Assembly: GCA_963823945.1 (NCBI GenBank)
Contig: CAWGNK010000014.1
Location: 62,001 to 126,000, forward strand
Source: Bog-793 sp963823945
GTDB taxonomy: Bacteria > Actinomycetota > Acidimicrobiia > Acidimicrobiales > Bog-793
Direction: 5' to 3'
Length of the DNA: 64,000 nucleotides
The notes below the pieces were generated by a model that had not been told where the DNA came from, ran no database searches, and worked only from the letters and a program-made list of their open reading frames with translations. Below, piece after piece: positions 7,918 to 17,427 of the stretch. The stretch's first letter is position 1; every line of letters begins with the position of its first letter. Both the position numbers and the translations under genes were made by a program.

Positions 7918-9056
7918 CGCCGCCGCTGCGGGTCGCCGTCGACGTCACGGCGGTGCCGGCCGCCCCCGTCGGCGCGGGGCAGTACACGGTGGCGGTCGTG
8001 GCGGCGCTGGCGCGGGAAGGCGACGTCGAGCTCGACCTCGTCACCCGGCGCTCGGACGGGGACCGCTGGCGCGCCCTCGCGCCCGGGGCGGGGATCCTGA
8101 GCCCGGCGCCGGACGGGCGCCTCGCGCGCGTCGCCTGGGGCGCACTCTCGCTCGGGGCCGCGCTGCGCCGGGGCTTGCCGGAGGCGGCGGTCTTTTTCGG
8201 GCCGCACTACTCGATGCCGGCCCGGCTCAGGGTCCCCGCCGCCGTCACCGTCCACGACCTGTCGATGATCGACCACCCCGAGTGGCACGAACGCAGCAAG
8301 GTGGTCTTCTTCGGCCGGGCGCTGCGGCGCTGCGCGCGCGACGCGGCGGCGGTGATCTGCGTGAGCGAGACGACGGCCCGGCGCTTCCGGGACCTCTACG
8401 CGCCACGCGGAGCCGTGCACGTCGTGCCGCACGGCATCGACCACGCCGTGTTCCGCCCCGACGAAGGGACCCCGGGGGCGGACGCGGCCGTATTGGCTGG
8501 CCTCGGCGTCGCCGGGCCGTACGTGCTCCACCTCGGCACGATCGAGCCGCGCAAGAACGTGCCGGCCCTGGTGGTGGCCTTCGACGCCGTGGCGGGTGAG
8601 CACGCCGGGCTCCACCTCGTGCTCGCCGGGCCGGCGGGCTGGGGGACGGCGGAGTTGGCCGGCGCGATCGGTGCCGCCGCGCACGGGGAGCGGGTCAAGA
8701 GACTCGGCTACGTCGACGCCGCCCTCGTTCCGGCGCTCCTGCGGCGGGCGGCGGTCGTGGCGTACCCGTCGTTCTACGAGGGGTTCGGCCTGCCGGCGCT
8801 GGAGGCGCTCGCCTGTGGTGCGCCGCTCGTCACCTCGGCGTCCACGGCGATGGCCGAGTTCGCCGGGCCGGCGGCGATCCTCGTCGACCCGACGGACCCG
8901 TCGGCGCTCGCCGCGGGCCTCGCCGCAGCGCTCGGCGGGGGACCGGCGGCGGACGACCGCCGCCGGGAGGGACTGGTCCGGGCCGCCCGTTTCACCTGGG
9001 AGCGCTCGGCCGCCGGTCATGTGGCGGCCTTCCGGGCCGCGGCCGGGCAGGGTTGA
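7914..9056 (+). CDS. Family 4-type glycosyltransferase
   Basis: A 380-residue GT-B-fold transferase, a diverged relative of the preceding gene. Matching blocks are AGQYTVAVVAAL, TVHDLSMIDHPEWH, VICVSETTARRFRDLY, VLHLGTIEPRKNVPAL and EGFGLPALEALACGAPLV, the last holding the family 4 E-x7-E. The pair probably arose by tandem duplication and may act in turn on one growing glycan. GTG start overlaps the upstream stop (GTGA). A 49-bp gap with a new -10-like TAGCGT at 9081-9086 follows, so the next gene may have its own promoter. Confidence 0.88.
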   Translation: MTPPLRVAVDVTAVPAAPVGAGQYTVAVVAALAREGDVELDLVTRRSDGDRWRALAPGAGILSPAPDGRLARVAWGALSLGAALRRGLPEAAVFFGPHYSMPARLRVPAAVTVHDLSMIDHPEWHERSKVVFFGRALRRCARDAAAVICVSETTARRFRDLYAPRGAVHVVPHGIDHAVFRPDEGTPGADAAVLAGLGVAGPYVLHLGTIEPRKNVPALVVAFDAVAGEHAGLHLVLAGPAGWGTAELAGAIGAAAHGERVKRLGYVDAALVPALLRRAAVVAYPSFYEGFGLPALEALACGAPLVTSASTAMAEFAGPAAILVDPTDPSALAAGLAAALGGGPAADDRRREGLVRAARFTWERSAAGHVAAFRAAAGQG

Positions 9057-9105
9057 GGCGGGGTCAGGTCCGAATGCGCCTAGCGTGACCGCAGGAGGCA
9101 GAGCC

Positions 9106-9993
9106 GTGCGGACGTTCGTCACCGGTGCATCCGGCTTCGTGGGCACGTGGCTGACGCGCCACCTGGAGGCGTGCGGCGACACCGTCTATCCGCTGCGCGA
9201 CGAGTTCGACATCGCCGACGAGGCGGTGGTCGCCCGCGAGGCCGCCACCGCGGCGCCGGAGGTCATCTACCACCTGGCCGGCCTCGCCGACGTGCGGCGT
9301 TCCTGGGAGATACCGGCGGAGACGTTTCGGGTCAACGCCCTCGGCACGTTGGTTCTCTGCGAGGTCGCCCGCCAGCTCGTGCCGCGTCCCCGGGTCGTCC
9401 TCGTGAGCTCGGCCGAGGTCTACGGGATCGCCGGCGGGGCGCCCGTCGGCGAGGAGACGCCGCTGCGGCCGGTGACGCCGTACGCGGCGAGCAAGGTCGC
9501 GGCGGAGTACGTCGGGCTGCAGGCGTTCCTCGGCCACGGGCTCGAGGTCGTCCGCGTCCGGCCCTTCAACCACGTGGGACCGGGCCAGGCGGAGTCCTTC
9601 GTCGTCTCGGCGCTCGCCCGCCGCGTCGTCGAGGCCGAGCGTGCGGGCACCGACGAGATCCTCGTCGGCGACCTCAGCTCGGCGCGGGACTTCACCGACG
9701 TGCGCGACGTCGTGCGGGCCTACCGGCTGCTCGCCGGGCTGGGACGCCCGGGGGACGTCTACAACGTCTGCTCGGGCGTGGCGGTGCCGATCCGGACCGT
9801 GCTCGACGAGATCGTCGCGATGGCGGCCCGGCCGGTCACGCCGGTCGAGGACCCGGCGCTCCGGCGTCCCGTCGACCTGCCCGTCCTCGTGGGCGACGCC
9901 GGCAAACTTGTCGCCCTCACCGGGTGGAAAGCCGAGATCCCGCTGCGCCAAACGCTCGTCGACGTGCTCGCGGCGGCCCGCGGACGCGCCTAG
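9106..9993 (+). CDS. GDP-4-keto-6-deoxy-D-mannose reductase-like SDR
   Basis: A 295-residue extended SDR. Seen: FVTGASGFVGTWL Rossmann motif near the N-terminus, HLAGLADVRRSW, SSAEVYG, YAASK (Tyr/Lys pair), RPFNHVGPGQ and RDFTDVRDVVRAY. The RPFNHxGPGQ and RDFTDVRDVV pair is characteristic of Rmd, which makes GDP-D-rhamnose from the Gmd product; the closely related Gmd itself is not in the window. GTG start at 9106 chosen because AGGAGG lies at 9093-9098, 7 nt upstream. Confidence 0.82.
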   Translation: MRTFVTGASGFVGTWLTRHLEACGDTVYPLRDEFDIADEAVVAREAATAAPEVIYHLAGLADVRRSWEIPAETFRVNALGTLVLCEVARQLVPRPRVVLVSSAEVYGIAGGAPVGEETPLRPVTPYAASKVAAEYVGLQAFLGHGLEVVRVRPFNHVGPGQAESFVVSALARRVVEAERAGTDEILVGDLSSARDFTDVRDVVRAYRLLAGLGRPGDVYNVCSGVAVPIRTVLDEIVAMAARPVTPVEDPALRRPVDLPVLVGDAGKLVALTGWKAEIPLRQTLVDVLAAARGRA

Positions 9994-10053
9994 CCGGCGC
10001 GATTCGCTGCTCGCCTGCGTCGTCGTGCCGCCCCGGCTAGCGTGAAGTTTCCG

Positions 10054-12997
10054 ATGCCGGAGGATCAAGCGCCACCGGTCGTCGCCGTCGTCGTCGCCTC
10101 CGATTCTGGACCGTGGTTCGAGAGGTGTCTCGCCGCGCTCGCGGCGCAGGACTACTCGAACCTGACGGCGCTCGTCGTCGACGCCGCCAGCCCTGAGCCG
10201 CTCGCGCCCCGCGTCGCGCAGGTCGCGCCGAGCTTCTACATCACCCGGCTGGAGGAGAACGCCGGCTTCGGCCCGAGCGCGAACGCCGCGCGCGACATCG
10301 TCGCCGGCGCGACGTACTACCTGTTCTGCCACGACGACGTCGCCCCCGAACCAGACGCCGTGCGGGTGATGGTGGAGGAGGCGCTCCTCCAGAACGCCGG
10401 GATCGTCGGGCCGAAGCTCGTCGACGCCGCCGAGCCGGACCACATCCTGCAGCTCGGCCTCAGCATGGACCGTTTCGGGGCGCCGCTGCGGCGGGTGCAG
10501 CGCCGGGAATTCGACCAGTCCCAGCACGACGAGCCGCGCGAGGTCTTTGCGATCCCCGGCGGCTGCATGCTGGTGCGGGCCGACCTGTTCGCCGCCATCG
10601 GGGGTTTCGACCCGGAGATCTCGATGTTCGGCGAGGACATCGACCTGTCCTGGCGGGCCCGCATCGCCGGCGCCCGGATCTTCATCACGCCGATGGCGAC
10701 CGTCGGCCACCTGGAGGCGACCGCCGCGCGGCGCCGTCCCCTCCCGGAGGCCCGCGCCCTGCAGTGGCGCCACATGCTGCGCGCCGCGCTGAAGAACTAC
10801 GGGCCCTCCCGGCGGACCAGCATCGTCGTCCAGCTGTTCTTCCTCAGTGCCCTCGAGGTCGTCTATTTCACCCTCGTCGGGCGGCGTCGGCGAGCCCGCG
10901 AGGTGATCGACGCCTGGCGCTGGAACCTCGCGCCGGCCCGTGACCTCGGCGGCGCCCGGGCCGCCGTCGGCGCCTCCCGGCGGGTGCCCGACCGGGTGGT
11001 GCTGCGTCTCGCCTCGCGCCGCTCGTCGCGGATCGTGCGGGCGCTGCGCCCCCGCCTCGAGGCGTTGATCCTGCACTGGACCCGCCGGCGCGGCGCCGGG
11101 GGCGGCCAGTCCGAGGACGCGGCTCACGCCCAGCGCCGGCCGCGTTGGCTGACGCTGAGCGCGCTCGCCGCCGGGTTCGTCGCCCTCGTCGGCTCGCGGC
11201 TCCTGCTCGTCGGGCACCTGCCGCTCGTCGGCGGCTACCTGCCGATCCCGGAGCCGTTCCACCTCATCGCGACCTATCTCGGCGGGACGACCGCCCGCGG
11301 GACCCAGCCGACGGGTCCGGCCTCGCCGGCGTTCGCGATCCTCGGGCTCGCCGGCCTCGTGACGGCGGGCTCGATGGGCGTCGTCTTGAAGATCGGCATG
11401 GTCCTCGCCGTCGTCGCCGGGGTGTGGGGCGTCGTGAGGCTCGTCCGCCCGCTCGGCGCCCGCACGGCCTCGTTCGCCGCCGGGGTCGCGTACCTCTTCC
11501 TCCCGCTCGCCTGGAACGACCTCGCGCGGGGGGACCTGCAGGCCCTCGTCGTCTACGGCGGCATGCCCTGGATGCTCGCCAGGGTCGCCCGCGCGACCGA
11601 CCTCCCGCCGTACGGGGAGGGGCGAGCGGCGATCCGCTCGCGCGCGACCGTCGAGGAGTGCCTCAGCCTCGGCGTGATCGTCGCCGTCGTCGCCTCGTTC
11701 GCGCCGGTGGCGGTCCTGCCCCTGCTGGTCGTGGCGGTGGCCCTTGCGGCCGTCACCTTCGCCTTCTGGGGGACGGTCCGCGGCCTGAAGTCGCTGCGCG
11801 GGCTCGTCGTCGCCGGCGGGGCGGTCGTCGTCGCCTTCGTCCTGTGCTTCCCGTGGTCGGTGACGTTCCTCCAGACCGGCGCGCGCCTCGAGCGCGCTGA
11901 CGGGCGTGACGACGACGGGCGCCGGGGTGCCGAACATCGCCGCGCTCTTGCGGTTCGATCTCGGGCCGATCGGTCGCGGGCCGCTCAGCTACGCCTTCGT
12001 GGCGGCGGGGCTTTTCGTCCTGGTCGTCAGCAGCTCGGGGCGGTTCTCCTGGGCCGTGCGTTACTGGGGGGTGTTGCTCGCGACGGTCGCCGTCACGTGG
12101 GTGGCCGGCGAGGGCTGGCTCGGCGCCGGGGGCGGCGCGGCACGCGATCTCATCGTCCCGGCGGCGGTGTGCGTCGCCGTGCTCGTCGGGCTGGGCGTCG
12201 CCTCGATCGCCCGGGAGGTCTCGGGTTCGCGGCTCGGCTGGCGCCAACTGGCGACGATCGGCTTCTCGGTCCTCGCGCTCGGCGGGCTGCTGCCGGTGCT
12301 CGTCTCGGCCTGGGGCGGTCGCTGGAACCTGCCGGAGATCGGTTACGACTCGGTCATCACGGCGCCGGTCGGCCCGCAGGGGGCGAACACGTCGGCGCGC
12401 GAGCTCTGGCTCGGCGCCCCGCTGGCGCTGCCACTCGCCGGGTGGCAGATCCGGCCCGGCTTCGCCGAGGCGCTCACGCTGACCGGCCTGCCCGACGCGA
12501 CGGCGCTCTGGCCGACGGCGAACCCCGGCCCCGCCGCACGGCTCGGCGCCGACGTCACCGCCGCCGAGCTCGGGCGCACGGTGGAGCTCGGCAGGCTGCT
12601 CGCCAGCAGCGGGGTCGCGGTGATCGTCGTCCCCACGGCGTTCGCCCCCGAACTCGCCGGCGTGCAGGTGGCCCCGGAGGCACCCCCGCCCCCCGGGCTT
12701 GTCGCCGCGCTGGCGAGGCAGCTGGACCTGCGGGAGCTGCCGAGCGAGGGCGGGGCGTACTTCTTCGAGAACACGGCCTGGCACGGGTCGGGCGCGGCGA
12801 CCCCCACGGTCCCGGGTGGGGGGGTACCGGCGCCGCTGCGGGTCTTGGGCGTCGTCCTGGCGCTCGCCGGCTGGCTCGCCGCCGCCGGTTTCGCCGTCGT
12901 CAGGCGGCGCCGGGCGCGCACCGCGCGGCGCGCCGCCGCCCGGGGCGGGACGGGCGTCGCCGCGCCGGAGCCGGTCGCGGTCGGGGAGCCGTCGTGA
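10054..12997 (+). CDS. Family 2 glycosyltransferase with multi-helix membrane domain (apparent frameshift)
   Basis: A large protein (about 980 residues if repaired). The N-terminal 290 residues are a GT2 domain: VVAVVVASDSGPWFERCL, ENAGFGPSANAARD, CHDDVAPEPDAV, GGCMLVRADLF and GEDIDLSWRARIAG. From about residue 365 it becomes a series of hydrophobic helices. The first part reads in one frame to about 11885; from there the next frame (opening ALTGVTTTGAG at 11897) carries on with membrane helices to the stop at 12997. A TGA at 11861 blocks the second frame further upstream, so the change lies between 11864 and about 11900. ATG 10054 is preferred over GTG 10042 because TAGCGT at 10038-10043 looks like a -10 box. 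The stop overlaps the GTG of the DUF5719 gene. Confidence 0.72.
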
Positions 12998-14502
12998 CCG
13001 TGACGAGTGGGCCGCCGCGGGTGGTCGGGCCCAGGCGCCCGGTGGTCCTCGCCACCGTGCTCGCCGCGCTCGCCCTCGGCGGTCTCGCGAGCGTGCTCGT
13101 CCACGGGAGGGGCGCGCCGCCGGCATCGGCCGGGGCGGCGCGGGGGGCCGCGGGACAGCCGGGGGCGGTCTCCTCGGCGTGGTTCTGCGCCGGCCCCCTG
13201 CCGGTCGGGACGCCGGGTGAGGCGTCGTCGCTTTCCGTCGTGAACCCCGGTAGCCGCCCGCTCGGCGCCACGGTCACGATCGTCCCGGTGTCGGGGGCTG
13301 CGACGACCGAGACGATCTCGGTTCCCGCGGCCGGCGAGTCGGTCATCGGGTTCGCCGCGATGCGTCGCATGTCGTTCGTCGCGGCCCGCGTGATCGTCGA
13401 GGGCGGGGCGGCCGAGGTCGTCGAGCGCGTCGCCGGGACGACGGGGCTCGAGGCGTCGGCTTGCGCGGAGGAGTCGGTGGCGACGCAGTACCTCGCCGCC
13501 GGGAGCACACAGGCGCACAACAACCTCGCGATCGCCCTCTACGACCCCGGTGCGACCCCGGCCGTCGCCAGCATCTCGTTCGCGACGCCGACCGGGCCGC
13601 AGTCGCCCCCCGCCTTCCAGGGGGTGCTCGTCGCCGCCGGCCACACCGTCGTGCTCTACGCGGCCCGGGCGCTGCCGTTCAAGCGCTTCGTCTCGGCGAC
13701 GGTGGCCTCGTCGGGGGGCACGATCGTCGCCGGGGCGCTCGACATCGTGGGGAGCCGGGGTGCCGCCTACGACGCCCTCGAGAGCGCGGTGCCGACCCCC
13801 GCCACGCAGTGGTACTTCGCCGCCGCGCCGGCGGGCACCTCGGCGCAGCAGACCTTCGACCTCGAGAATCCCGGGAAGCGCACGGCCGAGGTCGAGATCA
13901 GCCTCGGCGGGTCGAGCGGGGTCGGCAAGATCGCGCTGCAGCTCGGCCCGGGGGCGACGACCCGCTATACGCCGGCCGCCGACGAGTCAGCGGCGGCGGT
14001 TCGCTGGGCGAGCGTCACCTCGACGAACAGAGTGCCGATCGTCGCCGCCCGCGAGCTCTACCTGGGCACGGCCCTCGCCGCGCCCCCTCCCACCGCGAAG
14101 GGCGCGGCGGCGCGCCGGCGGAGGCTGCTGCTCAGCCTGCCGACGCTCCCCGTCGGGCTGACCGTCGACCCCGGCTGCCGGGAACTGGCCAAGGACTGGA
14201 TCGTCGCCGGCGGGGAGAGCGGGAAGCGGGTCTCGGAGTTCGTCACCGTCGCCAATCCCTCCCGGGTCCCGGCCGACGTCGTGATCCGCCCGTTGGGCGG
14301 TGGTTTCGCCGGCCCCGGGCCGCTGCTCGTCGCCCCGGAGGGCTCGGTCGTCGTCGACCTCGCCGACCTCGCCGGCGCGTCGGGCCGACTGTCGCTGCGG
14401 GTCACCGCCAACGACCCGGTCGTCGTGGGCGGGGAGCTCTACTCCCGGGCGTCGCGGGACGTGCCGGGCCTGACCGCCCTCGCGGCGTTCCCGGTCGGCT
14501 GA
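12994..14502 (+). CDS. DUF5719 family protein
   Basis: A 502-residue exported protein. Residues about 11-33 form an uncleaved or cleavable signal helix (RPVVLATVLAALALGGLASV), followed by a long beta-rich region with repeats of a pattern in which hydrophobic strands end in ENPG or VNPGS and NPSR (positions 13243, 13867 and 14254). Similar repeats define DUF5719, an actinobacterial family often next to large GT2/membrane transferases, exactly the context here. It may be an extracytoplasmic partner in glycan export or attachment; that is inference. GTG start in a GTGA overlap. Its 3' end overlaps the convergent ftsH by 64 bp. Confidence 0.75.
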   Translation: MTVTSGPPRVVGPRRPVVLATVLAALALGGLASVLVHGRGAPPASAGAARGAAGQPGAVSSAWFCAGPLPVGTPGEASSLSVVNPGSRPLGATVTIVPVSGAATTETISVPAAGESVIGFAAMRRMSFVAARVIVEGGAAEVVERVAGTTGLEASACAEESVATQYLAAGSTQAHNNLAIALYDPGATPAVASISFATPTGPQSPPAFQGVLVAAGHTVVLYAARALPFKRFVSATVASSGGTIVAGALDIVGSRGAAYDALESAVPTPATQWYFAAAPAGTSAQQTFDLENPGKRTAEVEISLGGSSGVGKIALQLGPGATTRYTPAADESAAAVRWASVTSTNRVPIVAARELYLGTALAAPPPTAKGAAARRRRLLLSLPTLPVGLTVDPGCRELAKDWIVAGGESGKRVSEFVTVANPSRVPADVVIRPLGGGFAGPGPLLVAPEGSVVVDLADLAGASGRLSLRVTANDPVVVGGELYSRASRDVPGLTALAAFPVG

Positions 14503-16496
14503 GCGGCGGCGGGGTCGGTCCCGTCGCCGCCGCCGGTCCCGGCGGCCGCCGGGACGGGCAGGGACGGCAGACCGGTCATCCCCCCGACGACGTGGGCGAC
14601 GTCGGCACCTTCGTCGTGGACGGGACGGCCGTAGGCCTCGTCGGTGAGACGGGCCACCTCGGCCCCGTCGATCGACTCGCGCTCGAGAAGCGCCCCGGCG
14701 ACGGCCTCGAGCCCGGCGCGGTGCTCCTCGAGGATGCGCCGCGCCCGTTCCTCCTGGTCCCGCAGGATGCGCGCGATCTCCTCGTCGACGACGCGGCTCG
14801 TGTCCTCCGAGTAGTCGCGGGTGTGCATCAGGTCCTCGCCGAGGAACACCGTCCCCTGCGAACCCCACGCCATGGGGCCGACTCGGTCGGACATGCCCCA
14901 TTCCCGCACCATCTTGCGGGCGAGCTCGGTGTTGCGCTGCAGGTCGTCGCTCGCCCCGGTCGACAGGTCGCCGTAGATGATGAGCTCGGCGACGCGGCCG
15001 CCCATCCGCACGCAGAGGGCGTCCTCGATGTACTCGCGCCGGTAGATGTGCTTCTCCTCCACCGGCAGCTGCCAGGTGACGCCCAGCGCGAGGCCCGTCG
15101 GGATGATGCTCACCTTGAGCAGCGGATCGGCGAACGGCAGGACGTAGGAGAGGATCGCGTGGCCGGTCTCGTGGTAGGCGACACGCGACTTCTCGGCGTC
15201 GGAGAGCACGAGCGAGTCGCGCTGCTGGCCCATGAGGACCCGGTCGCGCGCCGAGTCGAAGTCCGACATCTCGATGATCTGGCTGTTGCGCCGGACGGCG
15301 TGGAGCGCCGCCTCGTTCACGAGGTTGGCGAGGTCGGCGCCGCTCATGCCGGGGGTGCCGCGCGCGACGACCTCGAGGTCGACGTCGGGCCCGATGCGCT
15401 TGTCCCGGCAGTGCACCTGCAGGATCGGCGTCCGCTCCGACAGGTCCGGGAGGGGCACGATGATCTCCCGGTCGAACCGCCCGGGGCGCAGGAGCGCCGG
15501 GTCGAGGATGTCCGGACGGTTCGTCGCCGCCATCATGACGACGCCCTCGGAGGGGTCGAAGCCGTCCATCTCGTTCAGCATCTGGTTGAGCGTCTGCTCG
15601 CGCTCGTCGTGCCCGCCGCCGAGCCCGGCGCCGCGCTTGCGGCCGATGGAGTCGATCTCGTCGACGAAGACGATCGCCGGGGCCTGCTTGCGCGCGTTCG
15701 TGAACAGGTCGCGCACCCGGCTGGCACCGACGCCAACGAACATCTCCATGAAATCCGAGCCGCTCACCGACAAGAACGGCACCCCGGCCTCACCGGCGAC
15801 CGCCCGCGCGAGGAGCGTCTTGCCCGTTCCCGGCGGGCCGACGAGCAGGATGCCCTTGGGGATGCGCGCGCCGATGTCGCGGAAGCGCGCGGGCGACTTG
15901 AGGAAGTCGACGACCTCGCTGATCTCGGCCTTCACGCCCGTGTACCCGGCGACGTCGGCGAAGGTCGTGCGCGGCCGTTCGGTGGAGAAGATCTTCGCCC
16001 GCGACCGCCCGATCGACATGATCCCGGTCATCTGCGACTGGGCGCGCCTCTGGAACCAGATGAAGAGCGCGGCGATGAGGAGGATCGGCACGAGGTAGAG
16101 GAGCAGGGTCGGCAGGATGCTGGAGGTCGGCGTCTCGAACTTCACCGTCGCGCCGCTCGCCCCGAGCTTGGCGATCTCCTGGGAGGAAAGGGCGAGCGGG
16201 CCGGTCGTCGAGTAGCTCGCGCCCCTGTGGAAATGCTTCGTGAACTGACCGGTGATCACGCCCGAGGTGTTGTCGATCGTCACCGTCTTGAACTCGTGCG
16301 CGGACAGGTCGCGCTGGAAGGTGCTCCAGCCGATGGCCTCCGAGTGCGAGCGCCCGAGCAGCGCCGACCCGACGACGACGAGCACGAGCACGACGACGAG
16401 GCCGCCGATGATCCACCGCACGGTCACGTCACGGCCCTGGGGGGCGGGCGAACCCGGCCCGCCCGGTGGGCCGATGTCGTCTGGAGGTCTACCCAT
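14439..16496 (-). CDS. ftsH: ATP-dependent zinc metalloprotease FtsH
   Basis: Membrane-bound AAA+ protease that extracts and degrades unstable membrane and cytosolic proteins. 685 residues from the chosen start. Order: short Pro-rich cytoplasmic N-terminus, helix about residues 28-48, an extracytoplasmic loop, second helix about 127-148, Walker A GPPGTGKT at 220-227, Walker B VFVDEID, second region of homology ATNRPDILDPALLRPGRFDR in which the arginine fingers lie, and the zinc site HETGH (HExxH). The Gly/Ala-rich tail is poorly conserved in the family. The third of three in-frame Mets is used because TACGAT lies 7 nt before it. Longer starts at 16505 and 16523 would put the promoter inside the gene. 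Confidence 0.95.
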   Translation of the reverse strand: MGRPPDDIGPPGGPGSPAPQGRDVTVRWIIGGLVVVLVLVVVGSALLGRSHSEAIGWSTFQRDLSAHEFKTVTIDNTSGVITGQFTKHFHRGASYSTTGPLALSSQEIAKLGASGATVKFETPTSSILPTLLLYLVPILLIAALFIWFQRRAQSQMTGIMSIGRSRAKIFSTERPRTTFADVAGYTGVKAEISEVVDFLKSPARFRDIGARIPKGILLVGPPGTGKTLLARAVAGEAGVPFLSVSGSDFMEMFVGVGASRVRDLFTNARKQAPAIVFVDEIDSIGRKRGAGLGGGHDEREQTLNQMLNEMDGFDPSEGVVMMAATNRPDILDPALLRPGRFDREIIVPLPDLSERTPILQVHCRDKRIGPDVDLEVVARGTPGMSGADLANLVNEAALHAVRRNSQIIEMSDFDSARDRVLMGQQRDSLVLSDAEKSRVAYHETGHAILSYVLPFADPLLKVSIIPTGLALGVTWQLPVEEKHIYRREYIEDALCVRMGGRVAELIIYGDLSTGASDDLQRNTELARKMVREWGMSDRVGPMAWGSQGTVFLGEDLMHTRDYSEDTSRVVDEEIARILRDQEERARRILEEHRAGLEAVAGALLERESIDGAEVARLTDEAYGRPVHDEGADVAHVVGGMTGLPSLPVPAAAGTGGGDGTDPAAAQPTGNAARAVRPGTSRDARE

Positions 16497-16503
16497 CAGG
16501 AAC

Positions 16504-16509
16504 ATCGTA
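16504..16509 (-). promoter_or_regulatory. -10 hexamer TACGAT for ftsH
   Basis: TACGAT on the minus strand, 7 nt before the ATG at 16496. The spacing predicts a leaderless transcript and decides between three in-frame start codons. Confidence 0.5.
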
Positions 16510-16590
16510 GGCGCCCGGCCCATCCCGCCGGTCGGCGGGACGGGGGGAGTTGACCGCCCGCAACGGGCAGGCGACGCTCATGGTGTGGGC

Positions 16591-17376
16591 GTGACCGGGT
16601 CGGGTGCGGGCGTCGCCGTCGCGCGCCGCGGGCGCGCCGGCGGGAACCCCTACGGGTTCGGCTGGGCGCTGGGCGGTATCGCCGCCGGCTTCGTCTTGTC
16701 GGTCGGGGCCCTCGGCGGCTACATGGCGGCCCGGGGGTTCCACCACGGCTCGGGGGGTTTCGGCGGCGAGCTCGTCGACCTCGTCGGGTTGTGGCTCGGC
16801 TTCGCCGGGGCGGCGGTGCTGGCCGTCTGGTCACATCCGCCTTCTGTCCCGTTCCGTCTGCGGCCGGCGCTCGCCCGGGCGTTCGGCTTCTCACTCCGGC
16901 TCTGGCCGGACGTGCCGCTCGGGGTCGCCTGCGGCGTCGCGGCCCAGTACCTCCTCGTGCCGGCGCTGGAATGGCCGCTTTCGCCTTTCGTGCCGCACCT
17001 CTACCACCGCATCGCCGAGCCGGCGAACTCGCTGGTCGCGCACGTCCACGGCCCGGGGCTTGTCGTGCTCGGCCTGTTCATCTGCCTCGGGAGCCCGATC
17101 GTCGAGGAGCTGTACTTCCGGGGGCTGCTCCTGCGCTCGCTCATCGGGGCCTGGGGCGACCGGCTGGCGCGGGCCGCCCTGCCGCTCGCGGTCTTGGTGG
17201 TCGGTCTCGTATTCGGGCTCGTGCATTTCGAGGCGCTGGAGTTCCCCGCCCTGGCGGGATTCGGTGTGCTGCTCGGCATTCTGGCGACGCGCACCGGGCG
17301 GCTCGGCGCGGGGATCTGCGCCCACGTCGCGTTCAACGTCACGGCGTTCTTCGCGGTGGCGACGGTGCACTTCTGA
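16591..17376 (+). CDS. CPBP family intramembrane metalloprotease
   Basis: A 261-residue polytopic membrane protein with the Abi/CaaX-protease signature: EELYFRG at about residue 171 (two Glu plus Arg), HFEAL about 40 residues later and HVAFN near the C-terminus, the motifs that hold the active-site metal. About seven hydrophobic helices are visible. Targets are unknown; members process prenylated or membrane proteins or give bacteriocin immunity. GTG 16591 is taken as the start because CATGGT at 16579-16584 sits exactly 6 nt upstream, as in leaderless genes; GTG 16585 is possible. Divergent from ftsH, with a 94-bp shared upstream region. Confidence 0.83.
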   Translation: MTGSGAGVAVARRGRAGGNPYGFGWALGGIAAGFVLSVGALGGYMAARGFHHGSGGFGGELVDLVGLWLGFAGAAVLAVWSHPPSVPFRLRPALARAFGFSLRLWPDVPLGVACGVAAQYLLVPALEWPLSPFVPHLYHRIAEPANSLVAHVHGPGLVVLGLFICLGSPIVEELYFRGLLLRSLIGAWGDRLARAALPLAVLVVGLVFGLVHFEALEFPALAGFGVLLGILATRTGRLGAGICAHVAFNVTAFFAVATVHF

Positions 17377-17414
17377 TGCCCAGGTGCGGCACGGGCCCCC
17401 GGCGGCGCTCCGGG

Positions 17415-17420
17415 TAATGT
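17415..17420 (+). promoter_or_regulatory. -10 hexamer TAATGT for the phosphomannomutase gene
   Basis: TAATGT ends 7 nt before the ATG at 17428 and no Shine-Dalgarno sequence is present, which fits leaderless expression. Confidence 0.5.
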
Positions 17421-17427
17421 CGTTCGC

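Noticed and set aside
10042..14502. One open frame of 1486 codons across the GT2 and DUF5719 genes
   Set aside because: From about 11890 to 12993 the translation is Arg/Gly/Ala-rich shadow sequence while the neighbouring frame codes membrane helices; two genes with a frame break explain it better than a fusion.
13461..16553. Long plus-strand frame of 1030 codons opposite ftsH
   Set aside because: It is an antisense shadow of ftsH and DUF5719, rich in Arg, with no domain.
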